Shown piece by piece: positions 42,431-51,300 of a stretch of 64,000 bases of DNA. How positions within the stretch are numbered: the stretch's first letter is position 1; each line of letters begins with the position of its first letter. The notes under the pieces were generated by a model. That model saw nothing but the letters and a program-made list of their open reading frames with translations, had not been told where the DNA came from and did no database searches. The position numbers and the translations under genes are program-made. This DNA comes from Humitalea sp050632385 (GTDB lineage Bacteria > Pseudomonadota > Alphaproteobacteria > Acetobacterales > Acetobacteraceae): the NCBI RefSeq assembly GCF_050632385.1, contig NZ_CP192599.1, positions 5,022,001 through 5,086,000 of the forward strand, written 5' to 3'.

Positions 42431-44455
42431 TCAGGCCACTCCGATAAGGGTGAGCAGGAGGTCGATGATCTTGATGCCGATGAAGGGCGCGACCAGGCCG
42501 CCCAGGCCATAGATCAGCAGGTTCCGCCGCAGCAGCGCCGCGGCGCCGATGGATGTATAGGCGACACCGCGCAGAGCCAGCGGCACCAGCGCCACGATGA
42601 TCAGCGCATTGAAGATGACGGCGGAGAGGATGGCGCTTTGCGGACTGGCCAGCCCCATCACGTTGAGCGCGGCAAGACCCGGATACTGCGCCACGAAGAT
42701 CGCCGGCAGGATCGCGAAATACTTCGCCACGTCATTGGCGATGGAGAAGGTGGTCAGCGCGCCGCGCGTGATAAGCAGTTGCTTGCCGATCTCCACCACC
42801 TCGATGAGTTTCGTCGGGTCGCTGTCCAGATCCACCATGTTGCCGGCCTCGCGGGCCGCTTGCGTGCCGGTCTGCATCGCAAGGCCCACATCGGCCTGGG
42901 CCAGCGCCGGCGCGTCATTCGTGCCGTCGCCAGCCATCGCCACGAGCCGCCCCGCGGCCTGCTGCGCGCGGATGTAGTCGAGCTTGTCCTGGGGCTTTGC
43001 CTCGGCGATGAAATCATCCGTCCCGGCCTCCACCGCGATGGCGGCGGCGGTCAGGCGGTTGTCGCCGGTCACCATCACGGTGCGGATCCCCATCCGGCGC
43101 AGTTCGACAAAGCGCTCGCGCATGCCCGGCTTGACGATGTCCTTCAGCTCGATGGCGCCCAGGATGCGGCCATCCCTGGCCACCGCCAGCGGCGTGGCGC
43201 CGGTGCGCGCGATGCGGTCGATACCGGCGGCCAGTTCGGCCGGGATCGCCACGCCCAGCGTCACCGCCAGGCTGTCCACCGCGCCCTTGCGGTAGGCGCC
43301 GCCAGGCAGGTCCATCCCCGAAATACGGGTCTGCGCGGTGAAGGGCACCGGCCGCGCGCCGTCCGGGGTGATGGCGGCGATACCGTAGCGCTCCCTGGCG
43401 AAGGCGAGGATGCTGCGGCCCTCCGGCGTTTCATCCGCGAGGCTGGCCAGCACGGCTGCCTCGGCCAGCTCCGTCTCGCCCACGCCAGGTGCCGCGATGA
43501 AGGCGGCGGCCTGGCGGTTGCCGAAGGTGATGGTGCCGGTCTTGTCGAGCAGCAGCACGTCCACATCGCCCGCCGCCTCCACCGCACGACCGGAGGTGGC
43601 CAGCACGTTGAAGCGCACCAGCCGGTCCATGCCGGCGATGCCGATGGCGGAGAGCAGGCCGCCGATGGTGGTCGGGATCAGCGTGACCAGCAAGGCGGCC
43701 AGCACCACCACCGAAGGCGCGGCACCGCTGTAGCTGGCGAAGCCCACGAGCGTGACGACGGCGATCAGGAAGATGATCGTCATGCCGGCCAGCAGGATGT
43801 CGAGCGCGATCTCGTTCGGCGTCTTCTGGCGCGACGCGCCTTCGACCATCGCGATCATGCGGTCGAGGAAGGTGCCGCCGGCCTCGGCGGTGATGCGCAC
43901 CAGGATGCGGTCGCTCACCACCAGCGTGCCGCCGGTGACGGCGCTGCGGTCGCCGCCGGCCTCGCGAATCACCGGCGCACTCTCACCGGTGACGGCGCTT
44001 TCGTTGACGCTGGCGATTCCCTGCACCACTTCGCCGTCGGAGGGGATGATCTCCCCGGCCTCCACCAGCACATGATCGCCGCGCTTGAGGTCGGCGGCGG
44101 CGCGCGGGATGGTGAGCGTGGTGTCCTCCGGCAGCGGCACGAAGCGCGCCATGGTATCCCCGCGCGCGGCGCGCAGCGAGGCGGCGCGCGCCTTGCCGCG
44201 GCCTTCGGCCACGGCTTCCGCGAAGGTCGCGAACAGCACGGTAAGCCAGAGCCAGGCGGCGATGCCGGCCTGGAAGCCGAACGGATTGCCTGCCAGCGCG
44301 TCACGCAATGCGAGCAGTGTGACGAGGATCGCCACCGCCTCCGTCACAAAGATCACCGGGTTGCGAACCAGGTGGCGCGGGTTGAGCTTCAGCACCGCGT
44401 CGATGGCCGCGCCGCGGAGGATGGCGCCATCGAACAGCGCGAACGAGGATTGCAT
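42431..44455 (-). CDS. kdpB: KdpB, P-type ATPase catalytic subunit
   Basis: A 674-residue type IA P-type ATPase. The phosphorylated Asp304 is in LLLDKTGTITFG; SAVTGESAPVI is the actuator loop, IPTTIGGLLSAIGIAGMDR the Kdp-specific segment and MAGDGTNDAPALAQADVGLAM the hinge. It energises K+ transport through KdpA. It lies 12 bp after kdpA. All catalytic residues are visible. Confidence 0.97.
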   Translation of the reverse strand: MQSSFALFDGAILRGAAIDAVLKLNPRHLVRNPVIFVTEAVAILVTLLALRDALAGNPFGFQAGIAAWLWLTVLFATFAEAVAEGRGKARAASLRAARGDTMARFVPLPEDTTLTIPRAAADLKRGDHVLVEAGEIIPSDGEVVQGIASVNESAVTGESAPVIREAGGDRSAVTGGTLVVSDRILVRITAEAGGTFLDRMIAMVEGASRQKTPNEIALDILLAGMTIIFLIAVVTLVGFASYSGAAPSVVVLAALLVTLIPTTIGGLLSAIGIAGMDRLVRFNVLATSGRAVEAAGDVDVLLLDKTGTITFGNRQAAAFIAAPGVGETELAEAAVLASLADETPEGRSILAFARERYGIAAITPDGARPVPFTAQTRISGMDLPGGAYRKGAVDSLAVTLGVAIPAELAAGIDRIARTGATPLAVARDGRILGAIELKDIVKPGMRERFVELRRMGIRTVMVTGDNRLTAAAIAVEAGTDDFIAEAKPQDKLDYIRAQQAAGRLVAMAGDGTNDAPALAQADVGLAMQTGTQAAREAGNMVDLDSDPTKLIEVVEIGKQLLITRGALTTFSIANDVAKYFAILPAIFVAQYPGLAALNVMGLASPQSAILSAVIFNALIIVALVPLALRGVAYTSIGAAALLRRNLLIYGLGGLVAPFIGIKIIDLLLTLIGVA

Positions 44456-44467
44456 GGGGTGCGGCTT

Positions 44468-46165
44468 TCAGAAGGTCTGGCCGGCGAGCATGGCGACATG
44501 CTCGGCGATCGGGCCAAGGGCGATGGCAGGCAGGTATTGCAGCCCGCCCAGGATGAGGATCACGCCGGCCAGCAGCCCGATGAACAGCGGGCCATGGGTC
44601 GGCAGGGTGCCGGGGCCGTCAGGGGCGCGCGGCTTGGCGGCCAGGCTGCCGGCGATGGCCAGCACCGGGATGACGAAGGCGAAGCGGCCGAGCAGCATGG
44701 CCAAGCCCAGGGTGGTGTTCAGCCAGGGCGTGTCGGCGGTGAGCCCGCCGAAGGCCGAGCCGTTGTTCCCCGCGGCCGAAGTATAGGCGTAGAGCATCTC
44801 GGTCAGGCCATGCGGCCCTGCATCCTGGAGCGAGGCGGTGCCGACCTCCAGCACCAACGAGAGCCCCGCAAGGCCAAGGATGGCGGCAGGCAGCACGAGC
44901 ACCGCCAGCATGGCGAGCTTCACCTCCCGCGCCTGCACCTTCTTGCCGAGATATTCCGGTGTGCGCCCGACCATGAGGCCGGCGATGAACACCGCCAGCA
45001 GCGCGAAGATCAGCATGCCATAGAGGCCGGAGCCGACGCCGCCCGGCAGCACTTCGCCCAACTGGATCAGGAACAGCGGCACCAGGCCACCGAGCGGCGT
45101 GAAGCTGTCGATCATCGCGTTCACCGCCCCGCAGCTCGCGCCCGTGGTCGTGGCGGTGAACAGGGCGGCGAGCGCCAGGCCGAAGCGCAGGTCCTTGCCC
45201 TCCATGTTTCCCTGGACGGGCGAAACACCGGCCGCGATATGCAGCGGATTGCCGGCGGCTTCGGCGGCGTAGATCGCCAGCGTGGCCGCCAGCACGAAGC
45301 CCACCATCACCGCCAGCAATGCGCGCCCCTGCCGCGCATCGCCGATGATCCGGCCGAAGGCGAGGCACAGGGCGAAGGGAATGACCACCTGCAACACGAT
45401 CTGCAGGCTGGTGGCGAGCGCGCTCGGACCTTCGAAGGGATGCAAGGAATTCACGCCGAAGAAGCCGCCGCCATTGGTGCCCAGGTGCTTGATCGCAAGC
45501 TGGAACGCGACGGGGCCGAGCGGGATGGCCTGCTCACCGCCGCCGATGGTCGCGGCCGCGACACCCGCCTCGAGCGTCTGCGGCACGCCCATGGCGATGA
45601 AGGCGAAGCTGGCGAGAACTGCGCCAGGCATCAGCAGCCACAGCGTCACCCGGGAAAGATCCGCCCAGAAATTGCCTAGCTGCGTCACTGCGCCCGCGGC
45701 GAAGGCGCGCATCACCGCGAAGGCCAGCGCGATCCCTGTGCCGGCGGAGAGGAAGTTCTGCACCGCGAGGCCCGTCATCTGGCTGAGATGCGACATCACC
45801 GCCTCACCCGAATAGGCCTGCCAGTTCGTATTGGTGACGAAGGAGATGGCGGTGTTGAAGGCGAGGAAGGGCGGGATGCCATCGAAGCCCTGCGGGTTCA
45901 GCGGCAGCAGGCCTTGCAGGCGGAGGATCGCATAAAGCAGCAGGAAACCCGCCGCGTTGAAGGCGAGCATCGCCAGCAGATAGCCCTGCCAACCCTGCCC
46001 GCGTGACGCATCCACGCCGGCGACCCGCAGGATCGCGGCGTCCATGCCGGCCAGCGCGCCCAAGCGGCCATTCGCCAGGCATGCAAGCCACCGCCCAATC
46101 GGCACCGCAAGCAGCAGCGCGCAGCCGAGCACGAGCACGATCTGCGCCCAACCGATCAACGTCAT
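44468..46165 (-). CDS. kdpA: KdpA, K+-channel-like subunit of the Kdp ATPase
   Basis: A 565-residue integral membrane protein of the superfamily of K+ transporters. It has about ten membrane segments and four selectivity-filter-like loops, including FVTNTNWQAYSG, NGGGFFGVNSLHP, ATTTGASCGAVNAM and SAAGNNGSAFGGL. The ATG at 46165 (MTLIGWAQIVLVLG) lies 1 bp after the kdpF stop; the open frame upstream is not used. Confidence 0.97.
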   Translation of the reverse strand: MTLIGWAQIVLVLGCALLLAVPIGRWLACLANGRLGALAGMDAAILRVAGVDASRGQGWQGYLLAMLAFNAAGFLLLYAILRLQGLLPLNPQGFDGIPPFLAFNTAISFVTNTNWQAYSGEAVMSHLSQMTGLAVQNFLSAGTGIALAFAVMRAFAAGAVTQLGNFWADLSRVTLWLLMPGAVLASFAFIAMGVPQTLEAGVAAATIGGGEQAIPLGPVAFQLAIKHLGTNGGGFFGVNSLHPFEGPSALATSLQIVLQVVIPFALCLAFGRIIGDARQGRALLAVMVGFVLAATLAIYAAEAAGNPLHIAAGVSPVQGNMEGKDLRFGLALAALFTATTTGASCGAVNAMIDSFTPLGGLVPLFLIQLGEVLPGGVGSGLYGMLIFALLAVFIAGLMVGRTPEYLGKKVQAREVKLAMLAVLVLPAAILGLAGLSLVLEVGTASLQDAGPHGLTEMLYAYTSAAGNNGSAFGGLTADTPWLNTTLGLAMLLGRFAFVIPVLAIAGSLAAKPRAPDGPGTLPTHGPLFIGLLAGVILILGGLQYLPAIALGPIAEHVAMLAGQTF

Positions 46166-46166
46166 G

Positions 46167-46256
46167 TCACAGGCTTTCAGGCCGCAGCAGGGCCCAGAGG
46201 AGGTAGCCAAGCAGGCCGAGCGCGACCACGGCGCCAAGCCAGAGTTCGAACCCCAT
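46167..46256 (-). CDS. kdpF: KdpF, small subunit of the Kdp ATPase
   Basis: A 29-residue single-span peptide (MGFELWLGAVVALGLLGYLL continuing WALLRPESL). The central LGYLLWALLRPES matches the KdpF pattern (LGYLVYALINAE in E. coli) and the length is identical. It stabilises the KdpABC complex. It sits directly between the leader peptide gene (2 bp) and kdpA (1 bp), so all are translationally linked. Confidence 0.9.
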   Translation of the reverse strand: MGFELWLGAVVALGLLGYLLWALLRPESL

Positions 46257-46258
46257 GA

Positions 46259-46342
46259 TCAGACGCGCCCGCAGGCACGGACGTAGAGGCCGAGCAGGAT
46301 GAAGCCGCCAAGACCCGCGGCCAAAAGCACAAAGTCGAGCAT
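46259..46342 (-). CDS. 27-residue membrane peptide upstream of kdpF
   Basis: The ATG at 46342 to TGA 46259-46261 encodes MLDFVLLAAGLGGFILLGLY followed by VRACGRV: one hydrophobic span and a short basic end with a Cys. AAGGGG lies at a good distance before the ATG. It ends 2 bp before kdpF and so heads the kdp operon. Similar tiny ORFs with an ARACDRL-like end precede kdpF in many proteobacteria by my recollection. Its function is not known; it could be an assembly peptide or a second KdpF-like subunit. Confidence 0.65.
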   Translation of the reverse strand: MLDFVLLAAGLGGFILLGLYVRACGRV

Positions 46343-46375
46343 GATAATCCCCTTGGTCAGGGGCCAAGATTGCGG

Positions 46376-46390
46376 GACGATGGCATCGTC
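46376..46390. promoter_or_regulatory. Inverted repeat in the kdp leader region
   Basis: GACGATG-G-CATCGTC is a perfect 7-bp palindrome about 35 bp upstream of the kdp leader peptide start. It could be a promoter-proximal regulator site or a 5'-UTR hairpin. Confidence 0.35.
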
Positions 46391-46417
46391 GCGCGATGTG
46401 GAAGCAGCGCCTTGGGC

Positions 46418-46434
46418 GTAAGGACTTCGTAAGG
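46418..46434 (-). promoter_or_regulatory. Candidate KdpE-binding direct repeat upstream of kdp
   Basis: On the minus strand CCTTACG-AAG-CCTTACG-like repeats occur (plus-strand CGTAAGG at 46418-46424 and 46428-46434), 10 bp from start to start, that is one helical turn. OmpR-family regulators bind such tandem half-sites. The location, 76-92 bp upstream of the first start codon of the kdp operon, suits activation by KdpE. Confidence 0.5.
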
Positions 46435-46837
46435 GCGATGATGCTCATCACCGGCCGAGTGTTTGCGCACGTCGCCTCACCACCGCCAGCGCCAGGTCGA
46501 ACGCCGCCCCGAGATGTGCCGCGCCACGACGCACTGCGTGTTGTTGATCCAGGAACCGCCTTGCCGCTGCCTTGCCGTCATATACTGGTGGGCCGCAAGA
46601 CACAGCAGCGGGCCGCTGCCGATGAAGGCAATCCGATGGCCGAGCGAAATCGCCGTGGCGACGGGCTTTGATGACAGCGGCAGGCAGGGCGAGCGTAGCT
46701 GACTGCGGGTGATACAGATCCCTTGCGCGATCCGCTATCGGTATGCACAGTAACGACCACGGCATTGCACGCTGAAGCATTCGTTAATGCCTAACTGATC
46801 GTAACCACGTACAACACCAATAGCGACGACGGGCGCC

Positions 46838-48508
46838 ATGAAGAAAAAGACGCGGTTCTACCGTGCACTCCTGGCCGGTCCAGCCTTGGTCTATATGGCC
46901 GCGGCCGGTCCCGCTGTGGCGCAAGCCCCGGCCGGCCAGCCACCGCCGACACCGTCCGTGGAGGAGTTGCTCCGCCGCATGGAACAGCTCCAGCGGCAGG
47001 TGACTGAAATGGACCAGCTACGGCGTCGCGTGGATGAATTGGAGGCCGCGCAACGCACCGCCCGCCCAGCACCATCCCCGCCGCCAGCACGCACCGCGGC
47101 GGCCCCGCCGCGCGCCACGCGCGCCACACCGGTGGCGCCAGCCCCCGCGCCGATCATCGTGGCCGAACCACCGCCGGCGCCGGTGACAGCGCGGGTGACG
47201 CGCGCCGACGTGGACGAGGCGATGCGCGGGTCGATGCCGAATTCCTGGCGCATCCCGGGCACCGAGACCTCCGTCCGCCTGTATGGCTTCATCAAGGCCA
47301 ACATGTACGGCGATATCGATGTGCTGAACCGCAGCGACGCGCCGTCGGTCCAGGGCATTCCGCTGGCGGGCAGTGCCGCGGACCAGCGGTCGGGTGACCT
47401 GTCCTTCAGCGCCAGGCGGTCGCGCATCGGCTTCGATACCCAGACGCCGACGCCCTGGGGGCCGCTGACCACGAAGCTTGAGATGGATTTCGCGGGCGAC
47501 CAGCCAAGCCCCTCCGGTGCCGCCACCTCCTCCGGCTACATGCCGCGCCTGCGACAGGCCTATGTGGAAGTGGGCGGCGAGCAGGTCCGGCTGCTCATCG
47601 GCCAGGCGAACAGCCTGTGGAACGAGGGCCTGTTCGAAACCCTGACGGATTCGACCTTCCTGAACGCCTCCGCCGTCCGGCAGGCACAGGTCCGCCTGAG
47701 TGGACGGCTCGCGCAGGGGCTGACCGGGCAAGTATCGTTGGAAGCGCCCTATACCGACTACACCAGCAGCGCCGGCGTCTTCTATCCCGACAGCAACTTG
47801 AATGGGGGTGCGAGCCCGGCCACGAACCAGGTGCCGGACCTCCTGGGGCGGCTGACCTATCGCCGCGACCTTGGGGACCTGGAATTGCGCGGATTGGTGC
47901 GCCAATTGCGCATCGACACCAATGGCACGGCGGCGTCGCCCACGGGCAGTGGCAGCACCGTCGGCTGGGGCCTCGCCACCAATGGCAAGCTGAACATGCG
48001 TGAGCTCTGGACCGGCTTTGGCCACGACCAGTTGATCGGCATGGCCTCCTACGGCCAGGGCATCGGCCGGTATTTCGATGCCACCTCCAGCGGGCAATCC
48101 GCCTTCAGCGATATCGGCCTGGCCGGCGTGTCCAGCGTCAGCCTCAATGCCATTCCAAGCTGGGGGGTCGCGGCGGGCTACCGGCACTTCTGGATGCCGA
48201 CGCTGCGCAGCACGGTTGGCTATGCCTATGCGCGCATCGACAGCCCCGGCTACGTCGCGGCATTCACGCCCGGCTCGTCGGCCGCCCAATCGGTCAACAA
48301 CGACATGCAGATGGGCGTGGTCAACCTGATCTGGAGCCCCTTCGCGCGCGAGAGCGGGGGGACGCTCAGCAACGGCTCGCTCGATCTCGGCATCGAGTAC
48401 ATCTACTACCGGCGCGACCTGCAGGGCGGCTCGACCGCCGCGGGCGCGGGCCAGTTCGGCCAAGGCATCGAACAGCGCATCCAGGCCGCCGCCATCGCGC
48501 GTTTCTGA
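46838..48508 (+). CDS. DcaP-like outer-membrane porin
   Basis: A 556-residue protein. The signal peptide (1-29) ends at AVAQA. It is followed by a predicted coiled coil (about 40-75, EELLRRMEQLQRQVTEMDQL) and a Pro/Ala linker (76-125). The beta-barrel begins around SVRLYGFIKANMYGDID and ends with the C-terminal Phe of outer-membrane proteins (AAIARF). N-terminal coiled coil plus a barrel is the trimeric DcaP-type architecture, taking up negatively charged solutes such as dicarboxylates. It stands alone, 51 bp before the decarboxylase operon. Confidence 0.85.
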   Translation: MKKKTRFYRALLAGPALVYMAAAGPAVAQAPAGQPPPTPSVEELLRRMEQLQRQVTEMDQLRRRVDELEAAQRTARPAPSPPPARTAAAPPRATRATPVAPAPAPIIVAEPPPAPVTARVTRADVDEAMRGSMPNSWRIPGTETSVRLYGFIKANMYGDIDVLNRSDAPSVQGIPLAGSAADQRSGDLSFSARRSRIGFDTQTPTPWGPLTTKLEMDFAGDQPSPSGAATSSGYMPRLRQAYVEVGGEQVRLLIGQANSLWNEGLFETLTDSTFLNASAVRQAQVRLSGRLAQGLTGQVSLEAPYTDYTSSAGVFYPDSNLNGGASPATNQVPDLLGRLTYRRDLGDLELRGLVRQLRIDTNGTAASPTGSGSTVGWGLATNGKLNMRELWTGFGHDQLIGMASYGQGIGRYFDATSSGQSAFSDIGLAGVSSVSLNAIPSWGVAAGYRHFWMPTLRSTVGYAYARIDSPGYVAAFTPGSSAAQSVNNDMQMGVVNLIWSPFARESGGTLSNGSLDLGIEYIYYRRDLQGGSTAAGAGQFGQGIEQRIQAAAIARF

Positions 48509-48559
48509 CGTCGCGGACCATCAAGCCAGGCAAGTCGTTTTCGTCGTTGGAGAGAGTCC

Positions 48560-51268
48560 ATGAGCAGCGTGTCCCCGCGCGTCGATCAGTTCCTGATGAT
48601 CCATTCCGGCCGCGCCGATGCATGGCGCGACCTGACGCATCTCGCCGACGCATGGGCCAAGGGATCGGCCGAGCGTGGCGAGGTGGAGGCCCTGATCACG
48701 GCGATGACGGCGGTGGAGGAATATCACGCCTTTCCGGGACACCGCCTGTTCACCGCGCTCAACGACAAGGTCGCCTCCAGCGATGCAGGCGGCACGGCAC
48801 GGCTTGCGCGGCGTATCTCGAACGCGCTGCTGACGCGCAGCTACCGCGAGAACGCGGGGGATTGGGAGACGGAGGATCGGAGCGCCGCGGAGGCTGCCGA
48901 CCTGCTGCCGGCCCAGCTCAGCGAAAGCCGCCAGCGGCGCCCATATTTCGAAGTGCTCTTCGTCAACAGCCAGCCGGCCTCGCGTTGGCCGTCCATGGCG
49001 CAGGAGCTGCGCCGGCTGCGTCGCCCGGAAGACGAGTTCATCTATGAACCTGTCTTCGTCGGCTCCTTCGAAGATGCGTTCTGCGCGATCGCCAACAATC
49101 CCGACATCATCTCGGCCGTGCTGGCCGAGGGTTTCTCGTACCGCACGCGCCATGACGTGCCGATCCTGCGCTCCCTGCTCGACCCCCTGGGCGAGCCCGA
49201 GGGGTCCGACAAATCGGCGCTGCGCCTTGCCGGTTTCCTGAAGCGGATCCGCCCTGAACTGGATATCTACCTGCTGTCGGACCACGATGTTGAAACGCTG
49301 GCTGGCGATGCCGCCGCGGATGTGGTGCGCCGCATCTTCTACACGGTGGAGGAGCCGCTGGAGACGCATCTGGCGATCCTGGAAGGGGTGCAGGCGCGGT
49401 TCGAAACACCCTTCTTCGACAATCTGAAGGAATATGCACGGCGGCCGGTGGGCACCTTCCATGCCCTGCCCATCGCGCGGGGCAAGTCGGTGTTCAAATC
49501 CGATTGGATTCGCGACATGGGCGAATTCTACGGCATCAACCTGTTCCTGGCGGAAAGCAGTGCCACGACCGGCGGCCTCGACAGTCTGCTCGAACCCACG
49601 GGCACGATCAAGCGGGCGCAGGAGTTGGCAGCGCGGGCCTTTGGTGCCGATCACGTCTTCTTCGTGACCAATGGCACCTCCACCTCCAACAAGATGGCGG
49701 TGCAGGCGCTCTTGGCCCCGGGCGATATCGCGGTGGTGGATCGCAACTGCCACAAGTCGCACCACTACGGCATGGTCCTGACGGGCGCGCAGCCCTACTA
49801 CGTCGAAGCCTTCCCGATGACGGAATACTCGATGTACGGGGCGGTGCCGCTGGCCACGATCAAGCGCGCCTTGCTGGCCTTGCGCGCGGAAGGCCGGCTT
49901 GACCGGCTGAAACTCCTCGACCTGACCAACTGCACCTTCGATGGCCACATGTACAATGTCCGCCGCGTGATGGAGGAGTGCCTGGCCATCAAGCCGGACC
50001 TCATCTTCCTGTGGGACGAGGCCTGGTCCGGATTTGCGCGCTTCTCGCCCTTCCTGCGCCCGCGCACGGCCATGGGCGCTGCCGCCGACATAGAGCAGTG
50101 GCTACGAGATCCGTCGTCCCTAGACGCCTATGACGCCCAGCAGGCGGCCCTCGGCGACGCGCCGTCGGACGAGGCATTGCTCGACACACGCCTCATCCCC
50201 GACCCACGCAAGGTGCGGTTGCGCGTCTACCAGACCAACTCCACGCACAAGTCCATGTCGGCGATCCGCCAGGGCTCGATGCTGCTGGTGAAGGACGTCG
50301 ATTTCCACACCGTCGAAGCGCAGTTCCATGAGGCGGTGTTCACCCATGCCTCGACCAGCCCGAACCAGCAATTGATCGCGAGCCTGGACGTGGCGCGGCG
50401 GCAGATGGAACTCGAAGGCTACGGCCTGGTGATGAACGCGATCGAAATCTCGCTCAGGATTCGTCGGGCGATCAGCGAGCATCCCTTGATCTCGAAGTAC
50501 TTCCAGATCCTCGGTTCGGATCGCATGATACCGGCGGAATACCGCAAGTCCGGGTTCAAGGATTTCTTCGCGCCAGGCACCAACTGGGGCACGCTGGTGA
50601 AGGCGATGCGGGAGGATGAGTTCTACCTCGACCCCACGCGCATGACGCTGGTCTGCGGCACCGCCGGCTTCGACGGCACGCAGTTCAAGGGGCTGCTGGC
50701 CAGCAAGTACGACATCCAGTTGAACAAGACGTCGCGCAACAGCGTCCTGCTGCAGTCCAACATCAACAACACGCGCAGCGACGTGGCGCATCTCATTCGC
50801 GTGCTGGTCGAGATCTGCCATGGCATCGAGAAGCGCCTGGCCGATGGCGGCGACGCGGAGCGCACGGATTTCGCGGCGCGGGTGAAATCACTGATGACCG
50901 ACGTGCCGGACCTGCCGAACTTCAGCCATTTCCACGAGATTTTCCGCGGCGATGCCGGACGCACCACGCCGGAGGGCGACATGCGCTCCGCCTTCTTCGG
51001 CGCCTATGATCCTTCGGTCTGCGAGTATGTGCCGCTCCATGGCGCGGAGTGCGACCGGCGGCTGCGCGAGGGGCCGGAGATGGTCTCCGCCAACTTCGTC
51101 ATTCCCTACCCGCCCGGCTTCCCGATCATGGTGCCAGGCCAGGTGCTGACGCAGGAGACGATCGACTTCATGCGAAAGCTCGATGTGAAGGAGATCCACG
51201 GCTACGAGAAGGCGCGTGGCCTCAAGCTGCTGAAGCCGGATGCGGTCGCCGCCAAGGCGCGGCGCTGA
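48560..51268 (+). CDS. PLP-dependent Orn/Lys/Arg-type amino acid decarboxylase
   Basis: A 902-residue fold-type I enzyme, longer than AdiA/LdcI (about 710-760). The N-terminal 300 residues are an extended region with a receiver-like wing (PYFEVLFVNSQ...). The PLP core has FFVTNGTSTSNKMAVQAL, VVDRNCHKSHHYGMVLTG, LTNCTFDGHMYN, FLWDEAWSGFARFSP and STHKSMSAIRQGSML with Schiff-base Lys564. ATG 48560 follows TTGGAGAGAG. Two AspT-family antiporters follow, 32 bp and 24 bp apart. The substrate is one of the basic amino acids or possibly aspartate; the pair suggests decarboxylation coupled to precursor/product exchange. Confidence 0.85.
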   Translation: MSSVSPRVDQFLMIHSGRADAWRDLTHLADAWAKGSAERGEVEALITAMTAVEEYHAFPGHRLFTALNDKVASSDAGGTARLARRISNALLTRSYRENAGDWETEDRSAAEAADLLPAQLSESRQRRPYFEVLFVNSQPASRWPSMAQELRRLRRPEDEFIYEPVFVGSFEDAFCAIANNPDIISAVLAEGFSYRTRHDVPILRSLLDPLGEPEGSDKSALRLAGFLKRIRPELDIYLLSDHDVETLAGDAAADVVRRIFYTVEEPLETHLAILEGVQARFETPFFDNLKEYARRPVGTFHALPIARGKSVFKSDWIRDMGEFYGINLFLAESSATTGGLDSLLEPTGTIKRAQELAARAFGADHVFFVTNGTSTSNKMAVQALLAPGDIAVVDRNCHKSHHYGMVLTGAQPYYVEAFPMTEYSMYGAVPLATIKRALLALRAEGRLDRLKLLDLTNCTFDGHMYNVRRVMEECLAIKPDLIFLWDEAWSGFARFSPFLRPRTAMGAAADIEQWLRDPSSLDAYDAQQAALGDAPSDEALLDTRLIPDPRKVRLRVYQTNSTHKSMSAIRQGSMLLVKDVDFHTVEAQFHEAVFTHASTSPNQQLIASLDVARRQMELEGYGLVMNAIEISLRIRRAISEHPLISKYFQILGSDRMIPAEYRKSGFKDFFAPGTNWGTLVKAMREDEFYLDPTRMTLVCGTAGFDGTQFKGLLASKYDIQLNKTSRNSVLLQSNINNTRSDVAHLIRVLVEICHGIEKRLADGGDAERTDFAARVKSLMTDVPDLPNFSHFHEIFRGDAGRTTPEGDMRSAFFGAYDPSVCEYVPLHGAECDRRLREGPEMVSANFVIPYPPGFPIMVPGQVLTQETIDFMRKLDVKEIHGYEKARGLKLLKPDAVAAKARR

Positions 51269-51300
51269 ACAAACCCTTCCGATCGCAGGAGGCGCGGATC

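Larger units (their letters stand above)
46343..46837. other. 495-bp intergenic region between kdp and the porin gene
   Basis: The first 100 bp hold the kdp promoter signals listed separately. In the remainder (about 46440-46837) short frames exist on both strands, none with a recognisable domain or ribosome-binding site. The last 60 bp before the porin start are locally AT-richer (GCATTCGTTAATGCCTAACT) and contain GCATT...AATGC (46778-46791), a small palindrome likely to be part of the porin promoter. Confidence 0.45.

Noticed and set aside
41777..45679. Very long open frame (1300 codons) on the plus strand opposite kdpABC
   Set aside because: It is the shadow of the GC-rich kdp genes, whose motifs are unmistakable on the minus strand; its own translation is low-complexity Gln/Arg/His/Gly-rich sequence without domains.
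46448..46780. 110-codon minus-strand frame between kdp and the porin gene
   Set aside because: No recognisable domain, no start signal, composition like random GC-rich sequence; left as intergenic.
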